Numbered from the stretch's first letter, positions 45,267 to 58,300 are shown. The stretch is DNA of 64,000 bases from Mercurialis annua (GCF_937616625.2 NC_065573.1:14833001-14897000); one strand, 5' to 3'. Numbers and translations are program-made. The notes: generated by a model not told the origin, from the letters alone.

Positions 45267-46989
45267 ATCGTCGTTAGAGAGCGCGGAGACCCTATATGAT
45301 AACCATATGGAAAAATTTGATTCCAACACTGTGTCAAATGGATTCCATGTGGACGCTAACGAGGCAAAAACCACAGGCGACGTTGTTTCATTGATAGGAG
45401 TTATTACATCTAAACGCCGCCGTTTTTTTTTTCAAACTATAACTAAATGAAACGATGTTGTTTTATTTTTGAACCCTAACATAGAGAAAGAAGAGGAATC
45501 CTAAGTTGTTTTGCAATTCAAAATCCAAAATCCATACAAAAGAAAGATGAACCCTAAATTTGCAATTCTTCGTTGTTTGAACCCTAAATTTACAATTTTT
45601 CGTTTGATCTTTTTCGTTGTTTGAACCTTAAATCTTATTTGTTATTTCTCTTTGTTTTCTGGACCTTCTAAATCTTCTTGAGCTTGTTTGTTAATCTCAG
45701 TGGATCACCGATTGTCGAGAGAGGAAAGAAAGATTTTGTAAAGGAGTTTATGACCACTAGTTGTCGAGGTAAGTAATTTAAATTGTTTTATACATTTATT
45801 CAATGGTATTCGACAATGTGGTCCCCGAAATTAGTGTTTTTTCAATTTTATTATTCTAAAAAAGTTCGTGTTTTGTCTACTTCTTGGTTGAATGATTATT
45901 CTACTTTTTTAAAAGTGTGGGTCCCAAATTATGGAATTATATAAATTATGATTTATTGAAAATTAATTTTTTACTAAAATTAGGTTTTTGAATGTGATTA
46001 ATATTAGGGCGTTGACTGTGTGTTAAAATGTATGTCATATGTGACATTTAATATTGGTTTATGTGTATTAAAAATTAGAATTTGGCTGGCATTGAATATT
46101 ATGCCTGTTTTGACATTTTTGTGTTGCCCAAATATGGAAACATTTGTTTGGTTTTAATAAAAGGTGGTATAATATCCCTAATTTATGTTGTTTTATTGTT
46201 TCATTTAGGACAATGCGGTATGTTAATGTTGTTTTACACCATGGTGGTATTTTCATAAAAACACAGAAGTAAATACGTGGGATACATACACTAGTAGATG
46301 AATATTGTGATGTGGATGTATTTTGTTTCAATATCCTATTGAAATATGTCAAACAGTCAGGGTTATTCGATTTTTTTTAGGAAAATAGAGATTCGTATTA
46401 AACTCAAACAGAAACCGTAGCAAAGAAGCTACAGTAAGAATTCAATATATACCTTGATGACCAAACATAGAACAACACACCTAGTCTAAAACATAGACAA
46501 AAATTCAAGAGCTTAGACATAAATTTTTTGATCGCAGGTCGCCTTACAAATTGTAAAAGTAAAATTAAATAACCGCTTGAGCTTTAACGAACTGAAGATC
46601 TTGATTCTTCAAGAAATTATAACATACAATATCAAAAGAAAATCAATCCTTGAAAGAACCAACGGTCTAAGGTACGCTTTTTGTTGCCAAATTTTTCTCT
46701 TAGGTAGATGTTTCAATCGCTTAATTATTTGAAATACCGCTCGAAATTGCTCAAAAATAGGCCCGACATCCGAAAAAAAGATGGCTCGAAGGACAAGAGA
46801 GGACTAGTGCCGGTGCCAGAATTGAGTGGCCCTGCCACCACTTTTTTCTGGCGCCGCCGCCACTTTGACTAGTGCCATAATGATGTCACCAGTTCTCTGG
46901 CGGTGGCTGTTTCCGGTCGAATTTTTGATTTGTAGCTTACTTTATGGCGATTCCATTACCGGTATTAACAAATTTGATGTTCTTATGTT
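45267..46989. other. intergenic DNA; no confident gene
   Basis: 45480-45620 carries a small direct repeat (TTTGAACCCTAAATTTGCAA / TTTGAACCCTAAATTTACAA). Splice-like GAG/GTAAGTAATT is at about 45768. 46370-46820 has the look of a LINE 3' end on the minus strand (CTACGGTTTCTGTTTGAG ... CCTAAAAAAAA), unconfirmed. No protein family recognised. Confidence 0.4.
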
Positions 46990-48065
46990 TTGAGTAGGGA
47001 CGTGTTTCGTATGTCCGGTAAGTTTGACCTTGCTCGGACATGGTTTGCTTCTTTGCCCTGGTCTGTTCAATCACGGATAAACGATATCGGCTTTGGTCGT
47101 TTTGCCCGTGCTTTGCTTACCATGACGAGGATCTGCGATGGTCCTTCACTGCATGCTTTAATAGAGAGGCGGATGGATACCACTCACACCTTTCATTTTC
47201 TGGTGGGGGAGATGATGGTCACTCCCCTGAACTTTTCTCTTATTATTGGGATTGAGTTTGCTAGTCATACAATACCTTTTGACGCTGGTCTCCGAACTTT
47301 TGTTTGGCGAGATGACTACATCTTTGAGATGTTGGGCTTCATGTCATATGTCAAGGGTTGTACTCTTTGGTATACTAAGTTGTATACCAGCTATAAGGTT
47401 GCGTTCTGAGGAGTGCTCATGATGTCGACCATATCACACGAGCTTCTTATTCTATCCGCTGCGAACTACCCTATTTTTTAACTCAAGGTTGACTCTTCCC
47501 CTTTCTATCTTGTGGTGCTGGCGGATCTGGATTAGATTCCAGCATATGATTGGGGATCAGTTTTCATCTCTTATATGCATAGCAATATGGACTAAGTCGT
47601 TCATGAAAGATCCCACCTTTATGGGATGTGGCCCGTTGTGCATGTAAGTTCCTTTTTTGACCCTCTTTTCTTGTGCATTATACCTTTTTTGGTTTGTAAT
47701 TTGATTACGCATTCCCTTTTCAGATTTGGGCTCTCCAGTCTGGTATCTTAGTCGAATTCGACACTCAGCCGTTGCCGGGTATTCATCAATTGAGGTTCTA
47801 GGACATTTCACATACTTTGACTCGGGATCAGGGAGCTTCATGTAGAAACTGGCTGAAAAAATTGGCCTAGATTGAGGTACGCAACATACAACAATATGAT
47901 TAGTGTATAAAATTTATTTGAATTGCATACTTACTTAGAGTATTTATATAGGTGCATTTGTCTTGGAATAACCCTCTAAGAGCGCATTGGACGCGTTGGC
48001 TTCAACAAGCCATTGATAGATCCAACATTTGTTATCTAATGCATGGCTGGAACTACCGAGTTTGA
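46990..48065 (+). pseudogene. PMD (plant mobile domain)-like gene, N-terminal half
   Basis: The open frame 46990-47409 has the PMD pattern: RTWFASLPWSVQSRIND, LIERRMDTTHTFHF, GEMMVTPLNFSLIIGIEF (the 'THTFH-GE-T--D---LLGL' block of the family). The frame then breaks (stop at 47407-47409) and continues in pieces to the start of the 637-bp array at about 48066, whose modules look like the gene's downstream exons. PMD proteins are related to MAIN/MAIL1 nuclear factors and to domains carried by MULE and gypsy elements. It is a different subfamily from the antisense copy at 8894-13542. Confidence 0.65.
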
Positions 48066-51000
48066 TTTTTGTGGGTGAGAGTGCTCAGATGGTGGATCGG
48101 GCCCATGAGGGCCTAGTGCCTAGGATGCCGCCATTGAATATGTTACGTGGTCGGGATGTCGTATCCCCCGCTCTTCGTAGTGATCTGAGGGGTTACACTA
48201 ACACTGATCTTGCGTCTGTTCCTTAGCTGGGCTAAATGGATGGTCTGGTGCGACCCCATCTTCTGGGTAGTCTGGCTCTAGTAGTCGTGATGGGTAGGGG
48301 TGAGCAAAAACTGAACCGAACCGAGTCGAAAATAAATATGGAGTGGTTAAAATGGTTTTTATGGAGTGGTTTGGTTTTTAAATTTTGAAAATCACGGTTT
48401 TTGGTTATGATTTGGTTTTTAGGCTCGGTTAACCGAACCGAACCGAAAACCGAATTGATAAAACGACAGTGTTTTGATAATTTTTATACATACTATATAT
48501 AGCCTCTTTAAAACTCCTAACCCTAATCTTTTTTATTTTCTGCCGTTTCTCTCTTATCACTCATTTACCTAAACCCTAAACTCCTCTCCTTCCTCTTCTA
48601 TTCTCTCAATTTTTCATCAAATTTAACTTTAAAAGCATTTATTTCTTTATTTCTCCTTTCTATTCTCTGCATTCTATTCTGTGTTTCCCAAAATCTTTGA
48701 TTTTCTTCCTCCCTTATTGATCGATTTGTGAGACTTCACATGTTTTAAGGTTAGTAGTTGAGTGTGCTATGTTTTTTTTTGCGTTTTTGCTTTTGGTGGT
48801 TCGATTTTTAAGATTCATAGATTTGATCTATTGTTACATATGGTTATTTTTTTCATAGATCTAATTTTTGTTCTTGATTTGTCATTGCAGATCTGGTATT
48901 GCAACAAAAAGACGAGATTACGAGGTAAATTTTGGTTAATTTTTTGGAATCGTTTTGTTAAATCTATGAAAATTTGTTAATTTCTTGGTCTTTCTCAACA
49001 GCATACTTCCTCTGGGTCCCCTTTTTGAGTAAGCAACTTCTATTCCTAGGTTTAATATTTATTTATTTCTTTCATTTTTGAAGACTGATTATAGATTTAT
49101 ATTTATTTTCTTGCTTTAATTTTTGCAGGAGATTCGAAATAATAAGGTAAATTTTGGTTAATTTGTTTGGATTTTAATTTAAGATTATTTGTAAAATTTA
49201 TCAATTATTTGATTTTGTATTTATTTGTTATTCTGTTTAATGAATGACTAATTAATTTCTGTTTTTTTATTTCTGCAGGAGGTTTGTTTGGGCCTCTTTC
49301 TTACCAAGTTTTGTGTTGGTTTATTATTTTAGCTAGAGATGGTAGATTAAAGTGTAAAACAATGTAATGTAAATTGAATTAATGTATTAAAACCATATTT
49401 TTGTTTATTTTTTTATGTTTTCTTATTTAGAGTTGTAAATAAATTTTATGTGTTTTTTTTATACAGTTAACCGTCTGAACCGAACCGGAAAAAACCGACA
49501 TTTTGGTTAACTGAACCGAAATAACCGTGGTTTTTAATTTAATAGGGGTGGTTTGGTTTGGTTCGAGAATTTCACGCACCGAACCGAACCGAACCAAACC
49601 GTGCTCACCCCTAGTGATGGCAGACCAGATTCCGAATGCTCCAATTGTGCCGGAAGCTGATGAGCCTCAGGATTGTACTGTTGTTCTTGGTCTTTTGTAC
49701 TTGGGGTCCATTTTCTTGTTTGTCTAACCCCTTTTATTCACCTGGAATCTTCTCAGGGAAGACCTAGATGTGGATCATTTGCTGATCGTATCAGGATGTC
49801 GATTCCCGGGTCTCTTGGAAGAGGCCCTACTAATGAGACGATGGTTGTTAGCTCTTCTACACTTGTTTCCTAGTTAGATATGCCAAATCCCGGAGAGTAC
49901 TGATTGCCACTAGAGTGCTCGTGGGCGTACGGAGAGCTCTGTCCCTGCCACGTATGTCGTGAGATCCTTCATGTCTCTCGATTGTACTCATATGAGTCTA
50001 TTTCTAGGCGCCGCCATTAGTTTCTGGGTGAGAGAGTGCTCAGATGGTGGGTCGGGCCCATGAGGGCCTAGTGCCTAGGACGCCGCCATTGAAGATGTTA
50101 CGTGGCCAGAATGTCGTATCTCCCGCTCTTCGTGTTGATCTGAGGGGCTATACTAACACTGATCTTCCGTCTGTTCCTTGGCTGTGTTACATGGATGATC
50201 TGGTGCGACCCCATCTTCTAGGTAGTCCGCCTCTAGTAGTCATGATGGCAGACCAGATGCCGATTGTTCTGAATGCTCCAATTGTACCGGAAGCTGCCGA
50301 GCCTCAGGTATGTACTGTTGTTCTTGGTCTTTTGTACTTGGGGTCCATTTTGTTGTTTGTCTAACTCCTTTTATTCACCTGGAATCTTCTCAGGGAAGAC
50401 CTAGATGCGGATCATTTGCCGATCGTGTCAGGATGTCGATTCCCGGGTCTCTTGGATGAGGCCCTACTAGTGAGACGATGGTTGCTAGCTCTTCTACACT
50501 TGCTTCCTAGTTAGATATGCCAAATCCCGGAGAGTATTGATCGCCACTAGAGTGCTCGTGGGCGTACGGAGAGCTCTGTCCCTGCCACGTATGTCGTGAG
50601 ATCCTTCACATCTCTCGATTGTACTCATATGAGTCTATTTCTAGGCGCTGCCATTAGTTTCTGGGTGAGAGAGTGCTCAGATTGTGGGTCGGGCCCATGA
50701 GGGCCTAGTGCCTAGGACGCCGCCATTGAAGATGTTACGTGGCCGGGATGTCGTATCTCCCGCTCTTCGTATTGATCTGAGGGGCTACACTAACACTGAT
50801 CTTCCGTCCGTTCCTTGGCTGGGCTACATGGATGATCTGGTGAGACCACATCTTTTAGGTAGTCTGCCTCTAGTAGTCATGATGGCAGACCAGATGCCGA
50901 TTGTTCTGAATGCTCCAATTGTGCCGGAATCTGCCGAGCCTCAGGTATGTACTCTTGTTCTTGGTCTTTTGTACTTGGGGTCCATTTTATTGTTCGTCTA

Positions 51001-52748
51001 ACCCCTTTTATCCACCTGGAATCTTCTGAGGGAAGACCTAGATGTGGATCATTTGCCGATCGTGTCAGGATGTCGATTCCCGGGTCTCTTGGATGAGGCC
51101 CTACTAGTGAGACGATGGTTGCTAGCTCTTCTACACTTGTTTCCTAGTTAGATATGCAAAATCCCGGAGAGCACCGATCGCCACTAGAGTGCTCGTGTGC
51201 GTACGGAGAGCTCTGTCCCTGCCACGTATGTCGTGAGATCCTTCACGTCTCTCGATTGTACTCATATGAGTCTATTTCTGAGTGCCGCCATTGGTTTCTG
51301 TGTGAGAGAGTGCTCAGATGGTAGGTTGGGCCCATGAGGGCCTAGTGCCTAGGACGCCGCCATTGAAGATGTTACGTGGCCGGGATGTCGTATCTCCCGC
51401 TCTTCGTATTGATCTGAGGGGCTACACTAACTCTGATCTTCCGTCCGTTCCTTGGCTGGGCTACATGGATGATCTGGTGCGACCCCATCTTCTGGGTAGT
51501 CTGCCTCTAGTAGTCATGATGGCAGACCAGATGCCGATTGTTCCGAATGCTCCAATTGTGCCGGAAGCTGCCGAGCCTCAGGATTGTACTGTTGTTCTTG
51601 GTATTTTGTACTTGGGATCCATTTACTTGTTCGTCAAGCCCCTTTTATCCACCTGGAATCTTCTCAGGGAATACCTAGACGTGGATTATGTGCCAATCGT
51701 GCCAGGATTTTGATTCCTGGGTCTCTTGGACGAGGCCCTACTAGTGAGATGGCGGTTGCTATCTCTTCTAGACTTGTTTCCTGGTTAGATATGCCAAATG
51801 CCAGAGAGCATTGATCTCCACTAGGGTTCTCGTGGGCATACGAAGAGCTCCGTCCCTGCCATACATGTCGTGAGATCCTTCACGTCTCTCGATTATACTC
51901 ATATGAGTCCATTTCTGGGTGCCGCCATTGGTTTCTAGGTGAGAGAGTGCTCAGATGGTGGGTCGGGCCAATGAGGGCCTAGTGCCTAGGACGCCACCAT
52001 TGAATATGTTACGTGGTCGGGATTTCGTATCCCCTGCTCTTCGTAGTGATCTGAGGGGTTACATTAACACTGATCTTGCGTCCGTTCCTTGGCTGGGATA
52101 CATGGATGATCTTGTGTGACCCCATCTTCTGGGTAGTCCGCCTCTAGTATTCGTGATGGCAGACCAGATGCCGATTGTTCCGAATGCTCCAATTGTGCCG
52201 GAAGCTGCCGAGCCTCAGGTATGTAATGTTGTTCTTGGTCTTTTGTACTTGGGGTCCATTTCCTTGTTTGTCTAACCCCTTTTATCTACCTGGAATCTTC
52301 TCAGGGAAGACCTAGATGTAGATCATGTGCCGATCGTGCCAGAATGTCGATTCCCGGGTCTCTTGGACGAGGTCCTACTAGTGAGACGGCGGTTGCTAGC
52401 TCTTCTAGACTTGTTTCCTGGTTAGATATGCCAAATGCCGGAGAGCACCGATCGCCACTAGGGTGCTCGTGGGCGTACAAAGAGCTCTGTCCCTGCCACG
52501 TATGTCATGAGATCCTTCACGTCTATCGATTGTACTCATATGAGTCCATTTCTGGGCGCCGCCATTGGTTTTTGGCTGAGAGAGTGCTCAGATGGTGGGT
52601 CGGGCCCATGAGGGCCTAGTGCCTAGGACACCGCCATTGAATATGTTACATGGTAGGGACGTCGTATCCCCCGCTCTTTGTAGTGATCTGAGGGGCTATG
52701 CTAACACTGATTTTGCGTCAGTTCCTTGGCTGGGCTACATGGATGATC
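48066..52748 (+). repeat. 637-bp tandem array of PMD exon-intron-exon modules (about 5.3 units)
   Basis: The anchor CTCAGATGGTGG (or variant) starts at 48084, 50039, 50676, 51313, 51950 and 52587. The last four intervals are exactly 637 bp. The first is 628 bp after subtracting the inserted hAT element with its duplication. The sixth unit is cut after about 160 bp at 52748. Each unit has an exon coding for about 90 residues (RAHEGLVP, GRDVVSPALR, PWLGYMDDLVRPHLLGS), then CAG/GTATGT (mutated to GATTGT in some units), an intron of about 90 bp ending TTCTCAG, and a second exon (RPRCGSFADR, then YSYESISGRRHWF in the last full unit). Most units carry stops; the one at 52344-52619 is open longest. 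Confidence 0.85.
48295..49613. mobile_element. hAT-like DNA transposon, 1319 bp, in array unit 1
   Basis: The 12-bp TIRs are perfect (TAGGGGTGAGCA ... TGCTCACCCCTA). The flanks are GTGATGGG and GTGATGGC, an 8-bp duplication with one mismatch. Other array units show the empty site (ATGATGGCAGACC). Subterminal AACCGAACCGAA / TTCGGTTCGG repeats are shared with the hAT element at 11062. The interior has no transposase; it contains splice-bounded, exon-like pieces at 48891-48924, 49129-49146 and 49279 onward. The family is the same as, or close to, the element in the antisense PMD gene. Confidence 0.9.
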
Positions 52749-53492
52749 TAGAAAAATGACCTGGCTGGCCACAAGCATAACAACAACCCGGTGCTATCTG
52801 GCACTGTCTGCGTCTGCAATTATGAAAAAATGGAATACTAGAACCTCCATTGTTTCCGTGCCTAGAACTATGGCTACTCCATTGTTTCCTGAACTGTAGG
52901 AATAAGGCTGATACACCTTTCTATCATCCCCCCTTCTTGCTCTTGAACTGAGACGATCCCGACTGATAGCTACTGCTACCACTCTGCAGTCCACTGCAGA
53001 GCAACACTGTTTAGTTTCTTAGCCTCAAAAATCTCCCCAAATTGCAACACGAAACCCTCTAAATGGTGAGTACTGTCCACCACACTGGTGAAATCTTAGT
53101 AGTCTCATTTAGGAGCCCAACAAACTTAGGGCCTAAGCCCTTCACATAACAGTCGTTCACTCTCATATGATCATTTTGCAGATCTGGGGCAAACCGACTC
53201 AAACGAACATAGTCAAACGGATACTCCTGAACCGACCACTCACCCCTGGTAAGTGTCAGCAACTTGTCTCTAAAACTCTCAATAACAAATAACAGTAGAA
53301 AGAACTCTCTAAATCTTGTTACAAAATCTGCCCAAGTACTAGTTACCATGACAGGTCGGATGACCCTACGGAACCAATCCTTGGGTGGACCCGTCAGCAA
53401 CATCTCGACCAAAACTATCGTCTGGCGCTCACTAGCCTGAAGCCTCTGAGCATTCTGCTGAACCTCCTCGAGAAAATCTAGAGAATCACTTG

Positions 53493-54636
53493 CACTACTA
53501 GAAATCTGTCATTTAGCGACAGATTTTTCCGTCGCTAAATGGCATAAATTTGTCGCTAAATTCTTGGTCGCTAAATCATTTAGCTACGGAAAGAAAAAAT
53601 TAACGATGGATTTTTAAAATTTAGCGACGGATTTTAATCCGTCACTAATTTTTCAAAAAAAAATAAAAAAAATTAATATTTTTAATTAAAGAAAAAAATG
53701 AAATATTATTTAATCTATAGCCCACGGTCACCCACCCACCCGCGATAGGTCACCTATCATCATTCTCCCGCAATTTTCGCTAACTTCCTAGTAGGTCACC
53801 CATCCTTCCATTGCTCTTAACCAAACCTCTTTAAAATTTTAGTTCCCCCGCGTGTAACTCCATCGTAGCCAACTCAGATTCTTGATATATATCTATGTAT
53901 ATTATATTTAAATATAACTAAAATGAACAAATATTTACTCCCGCAATTAACTGTCGCATTATAAAATAATTATTTTTTCATACTAATTATTTTTTAAATA
54001 AATAATTAAAAAAATATTTTAAATAAAAATAAAAAATTATTCTTTTATACTTTGCTACCGCATTCTAATATAATAATTTTTTTAATAAATAATAATTTTT
54101 TTAATAAATAATAATTTTTTTATAAATAATTATATTTTTAATAAATAATAATTTTTTTATACATAATTATCTTTTTTATAAATAATTCTTTTTTACATAA
54201 TTCTTTTTTTTTATAAATAATTCTTTTTTTTATAATTATTATTTTATTAACAAATAATTATTTTTTAAATAAATAATAATTTTTTAATAGAATTAATACT
54301 TTTAGCGACGGATTGTGGAATCCGTCGCTAAAAGTAAGCATTTTGCGACAGATTGTGTAATCCGTCGCTAATTGTAATACATTTAGCGACGGATTTTAAA
54401 GCCGTCGCTATAAGTGTTACTTTTAGCGACAGATTTAAAAATCCGAAGTGTTACTTTTAGCGACAGATTTAAAAATCCGTCGCTAAAAGTGAAAAAAACA
54501 AATTGGCACGGTTTGTCCCGCCATTTTAGCGACGGAATTTCGGTCGCTAAAGTTGGCGGGATGAATCCGCCAATTTTTTTGAGGATTTAGCGACGGATTT
54601 TGAAATCTGTCGCTAATCGACTGCTTTCTAATAATG
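53493..54636. mobile_element. CACTA non-autonomous transposon, 1144 bp
   Basis: It begins CACTACTAGAAATC and ends GCTTTCTAATAATG (reverse CATTATTAGAAAGC). A 3-bp duplication TTG is at 53490-53492 and 54637-54639. Subterminal arrays of TTTAGCGACGGATTTT in both orientations line both ends. The centre is AT-rich (AATAATTTTTTTAATAAAT-type repeats, 54050-54300) and contains a 5S-rRNA-like segment. No transposase. Confidence 0.9.
53767..53870 (-). other. 5S rRNA-derived segment (copy B) inside CACTA
   Basis: The minus strand reads GGATGGGTGACCTACTAGGA, then AGTTAGCG, matching the box-C/3' part of plant 5S rRNA. The remainder is degenerate. It parallels copy A at 24481-24580, and both are set in homologous CACTA interior sequence. 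Confidence 0.6.
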
Positions 54637-55326
54637 TTGTACCATCAAACTCCATCGGCTTTAACCTCATGTAAGCCAACCCAAGATCCTTGTCAATGAT
54701 TTGGACACCACCAACAACACCACCAGCCTGTGGTTACTGCTGCTACTGCACCAATTGACCCAAAACAACATACTAATACTGCATGGCGACCTAACCCGCT
54801 TGCAGTTGCACCTGGTTATTCTGAAGAGCTGCTATCCCAGCGAGTAAAGTCGTGAAATCAAACGTATTCAACAGGGGTTGTGGTACACCGGGTGCCGTAC
54901 CTGAACCACCCCGACCTCTATTAGCTCATTATGGTCAACATCAACCGACATCGCATCATCAGCCTCAGCATTTTGTAGAGCCGCAACACGAGCACAAGTC
55001 TTCATTCATAAGAATGAAATAAAGCAAGCCTCAAAACATGGCAAAAACATAAACAACAAAATCCTCAAACAAGGCACAACAGCCAACAAGAAGTCATCCA
55101 AGTGAAAATAATTATCATACCAAAGTCTAGCATTAGTTAAACATAAGACCAACACACAACACTCCTATTGGTGAAGGCATAAAGTTTTAAAAAGAAAAGA
55201 TGACGTTGTTAAAGATAAGACACAAATCCTAATGTCGCAGTAGTTCCTATGATACAACATTAACTTAATGATGCCATAAACAAATACCACATAACATGAA
55301 ATAGGCCTTGGTTTTCATAACCAAAT

Positions 55327-55338
55327 CTCTGATACTAA
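55327..55338 (-). other. decayed primer-binding site of the minus gypsy element
   Basis: The minus strand reads TTAGTATCAGAG, four bases after the LTR end, against the tRNA-Met site TGGTATCAGAGC. The G-to-A change is consistent with cytosine deamination. Confidence 0.65.
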
Positions 55339-55341
55339 CTT

Positions 55342-58300
55342 TGTCACAGCCCAATTTCATATATCGTGACCGGCGCTAGGATATAGGAGTGGAAGCTCCA
55401 AAAACCGCACCTAGCCTCCCGGATAAACACACAACACAAATAAATCTGCATAAACCGATGCTCGAGGGAAATCGAGACTCCAACCTAAATATAACTATTA
55501 GATCAACAACATTATAATAATGTTTGGCTTAAATCTGAGACTCCAACAACATGGAATCTAATAAATAATAATCAATTTGAAGCATAAACATGCTAACAGT
55601 AATATAAAAATAGTCGGACAAATCCAACAAACCAACAGATCTATAAAAGCAATAAATACTGCACTAGAACTACTACGGTCTAAAAGTGTAAAACAGTTTG
55701 ACTAGTTTTATTGAAATCAAAATAAACCTCCAAAGAATGAAAGAAGTCGGAGATCAACCAAACACTCTCAAAATCATTAACCTGTAAAATGGGGAAACAA
55801 TGGAGGTCAGATATATTGAGATGAGTTCGTACTATCATTTACATTTATTAAGTGAGAATCTTTAAAACAAAACAATCCTTTTATATATATAATCATTACA
55901 GATAAGTATTGAATCAATTCCAAAAGTAGGTGAGACTAATCTCCACCAATCCCAAAGTAGACGGGAACAAATCCTCGTCAATCCCAAAGTAGGCTAGACG
56001 AATGTCTGCTGATCCCAAAGTACTTACCGGTACATACAGTCTCGACGATACCCATCGAGTAACTTGTTTCAGTCAAGATCCATAGTGTGTTCAAAACCCT
56101 TTCGAAACTACGTATACAATGTTTATACAAAATAAATATTTTATTTAATAAAACAATAAACAATAATATAAACTCACATCCTGCTAATCCCCAACACACA
56201 CTGGCAAGCAACTAAGCCTGGTTCAACTCTGAAGCACGAGCAGTCGACGTGTCTATGAAACAAGGCACAAGTTAAAATCAATTTAACCCCTAACTTTAAG
56301 AATACTAGACACCACATAGGACTACTACAACCTAACAAGCCATAGAATAACCAAAATAGAGTAACCACACATACTCAAACCATAACCCAAGTCATACAAA
56401 TAGTTAAGTCCTATTGAGTTCCATTTTAAAACAAATCCGGAAAACCATTTCGAATACTTAGTTAGATCTTTAAACCAAGTTTAAAATTCCAAAGTAGTGA
56501 GTCAGCCAAGTTATCATAAATGTCAAGCTTAAACTCACATGTCGGGAGATCCAAGTCTAACCTGACCCAATCGTTATACCAAAGTATAAATCAAAGTTTA
56601 AATCTGGAACAATCTTCATAAACCAAACAACAAACATAATACATCATGTACATATGTAATCGATAAAGGTCCAAAATTAACACAAGCCTCCAACATATTA
56701 GCATGCCAAACAACATTCCAACATGCATAACAACGATAAACAAGTCCTTTTAACATGCTTATACAACCAAGAAACACATAATGGCATTTCATACAAAGCT
56801 TAGTCCAATCTAGTTAAAATGCCCATAATAGATTAAGCATATAACAATGCCTAAATTCAGATTACATACAATATATAATCACAATTTCAGATTCAAAACC
56901 ATAAACCAAAACCCATGCTTATAGATCAAACACGACATGGCAACCTTCAACACATCACTAGCAATTACATAACCAACCTAACTGTTTACACCGGCCCAGG
57001 AAATTACTGGGTAGAACTTCATGTGGGCTTATTAGGGATCCAGGCCCAACGGAAAGCCTTTTTATTATTGCTTTTTCTGTCTTATAGGAATTTGTAGCTC
57101 ATTAGGAGTGATTTTCTATTAGAGTTTTAGTCTTAGTTGGATTAGGAGTCTTGATTATGAGGAGCTATAAATAGCTCAGAGATTCATTATTTTTATATCA
57201 ACAAATCAATCAATCAAAAACCAAGCCCAGTGCTTTTTATCTCGCAATCTCCGGATTGTTTTAATTTAGGAGTAGTTTTCGGTATTAATCTCGCCTGAGT
57301 TCTTAACTCCCAGATTATTACTCTTTAGATCACGTGGTTAAGTGTTTTTAACCAAACAAGCCCTGCGAATATCTACATAGGTTCGTTAAAGCATCAAACC
57401 TCAAACCGATCCCGACTATAAATTCAAAGATTCGAGTCCGGAATATTTCCAGGCGAACACTAACATATCTCAACATCAAATAACCAATTAGGAACCAATA
57501 AAACAATTCGATTATGAACAGCTCTAAAGCAATACCAAGATAGTCTATATAAATCCAAGAATGCATAAACGAAACAAAAGCAACCAAAGCGTTATACGAG
57601 TCCAAAATTAAACTCCGCATAATCACACCCAAACATGCTAGATCAGCCCCTAGCACATACATATACAGATCTGATCATGCCAAAACATTAGGTATAAACA
57701 TCACAACAATCCATATATCGATTAACGTCAAAACACAAGAATAGTTACATACCATCAACGGTAAAACGAATACAACATCTCACGAACCAAGCAACATAGA
57801 GATTTATTGATTAGATACAACACAACCCTTCTACAACACTGGAAACACAAGAATGAATAAGTTACCAAACGAATTAAACGATAAAGGAATGATTAAAAGA
57901 TGAACGGGATGTGCGAATCATTTACTGAGATCCAATAGCGTGATAGATGGAGAAAGAAATGAGTAAATTAGTGTATAAGGCCGCTCTAGGGTTTTAGAAA
58001 TCGAAATAAGAGTGTGTGTGTGAGTTTACAGGTCTATTTTATAGGCCCTATAAAAAAACAGGACATGTAGGAGCGATGTGAGGCACGAACGTCCCATCAC
58101 GCCATACGTGATGGCGTCCAAAACACGAGGCTCGACGCAAGGCGCGTTGGCTTTGTCGGGCCTTCGGTCGCGCCTCACTAAGACCAGGCCAAAACAAGCT
58201 TTAACAAGGCACAAGGCTCAAAGGCGACGACAGACCAAAACCACAACTGAAATATGGATCAAACCGAGCCCAGCGAACATGAAAACAATCAACATGACGT

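Larger units (their letters stand above)
52749..55005 (-). pseudogene. gag: Ty3/gypsy gag (Del/Tekay-like), interrupted by CACTA
   Basis: It starts at ATG 55005 (MKTCARVAALQNAEADDAMS). The capsid-type gag core is at 53480-53059: LLTGPPKDWFRRVI, TWADFVTRFREFF, SVQEYPFDYVRLSRFAPD. A CCHC zinc knuckle begins with CYACGQPGHF and is cut at 52749, where the 637-bp array starts. The CACTA element 53493-54636 sits in the coding sequence; the frame on either side is in register once the element and one TTG copy are discounted. Other stops exist upstream of the insertion. The 5' LTR and primer site lie at 55327-58344. Confidence 0.8.
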
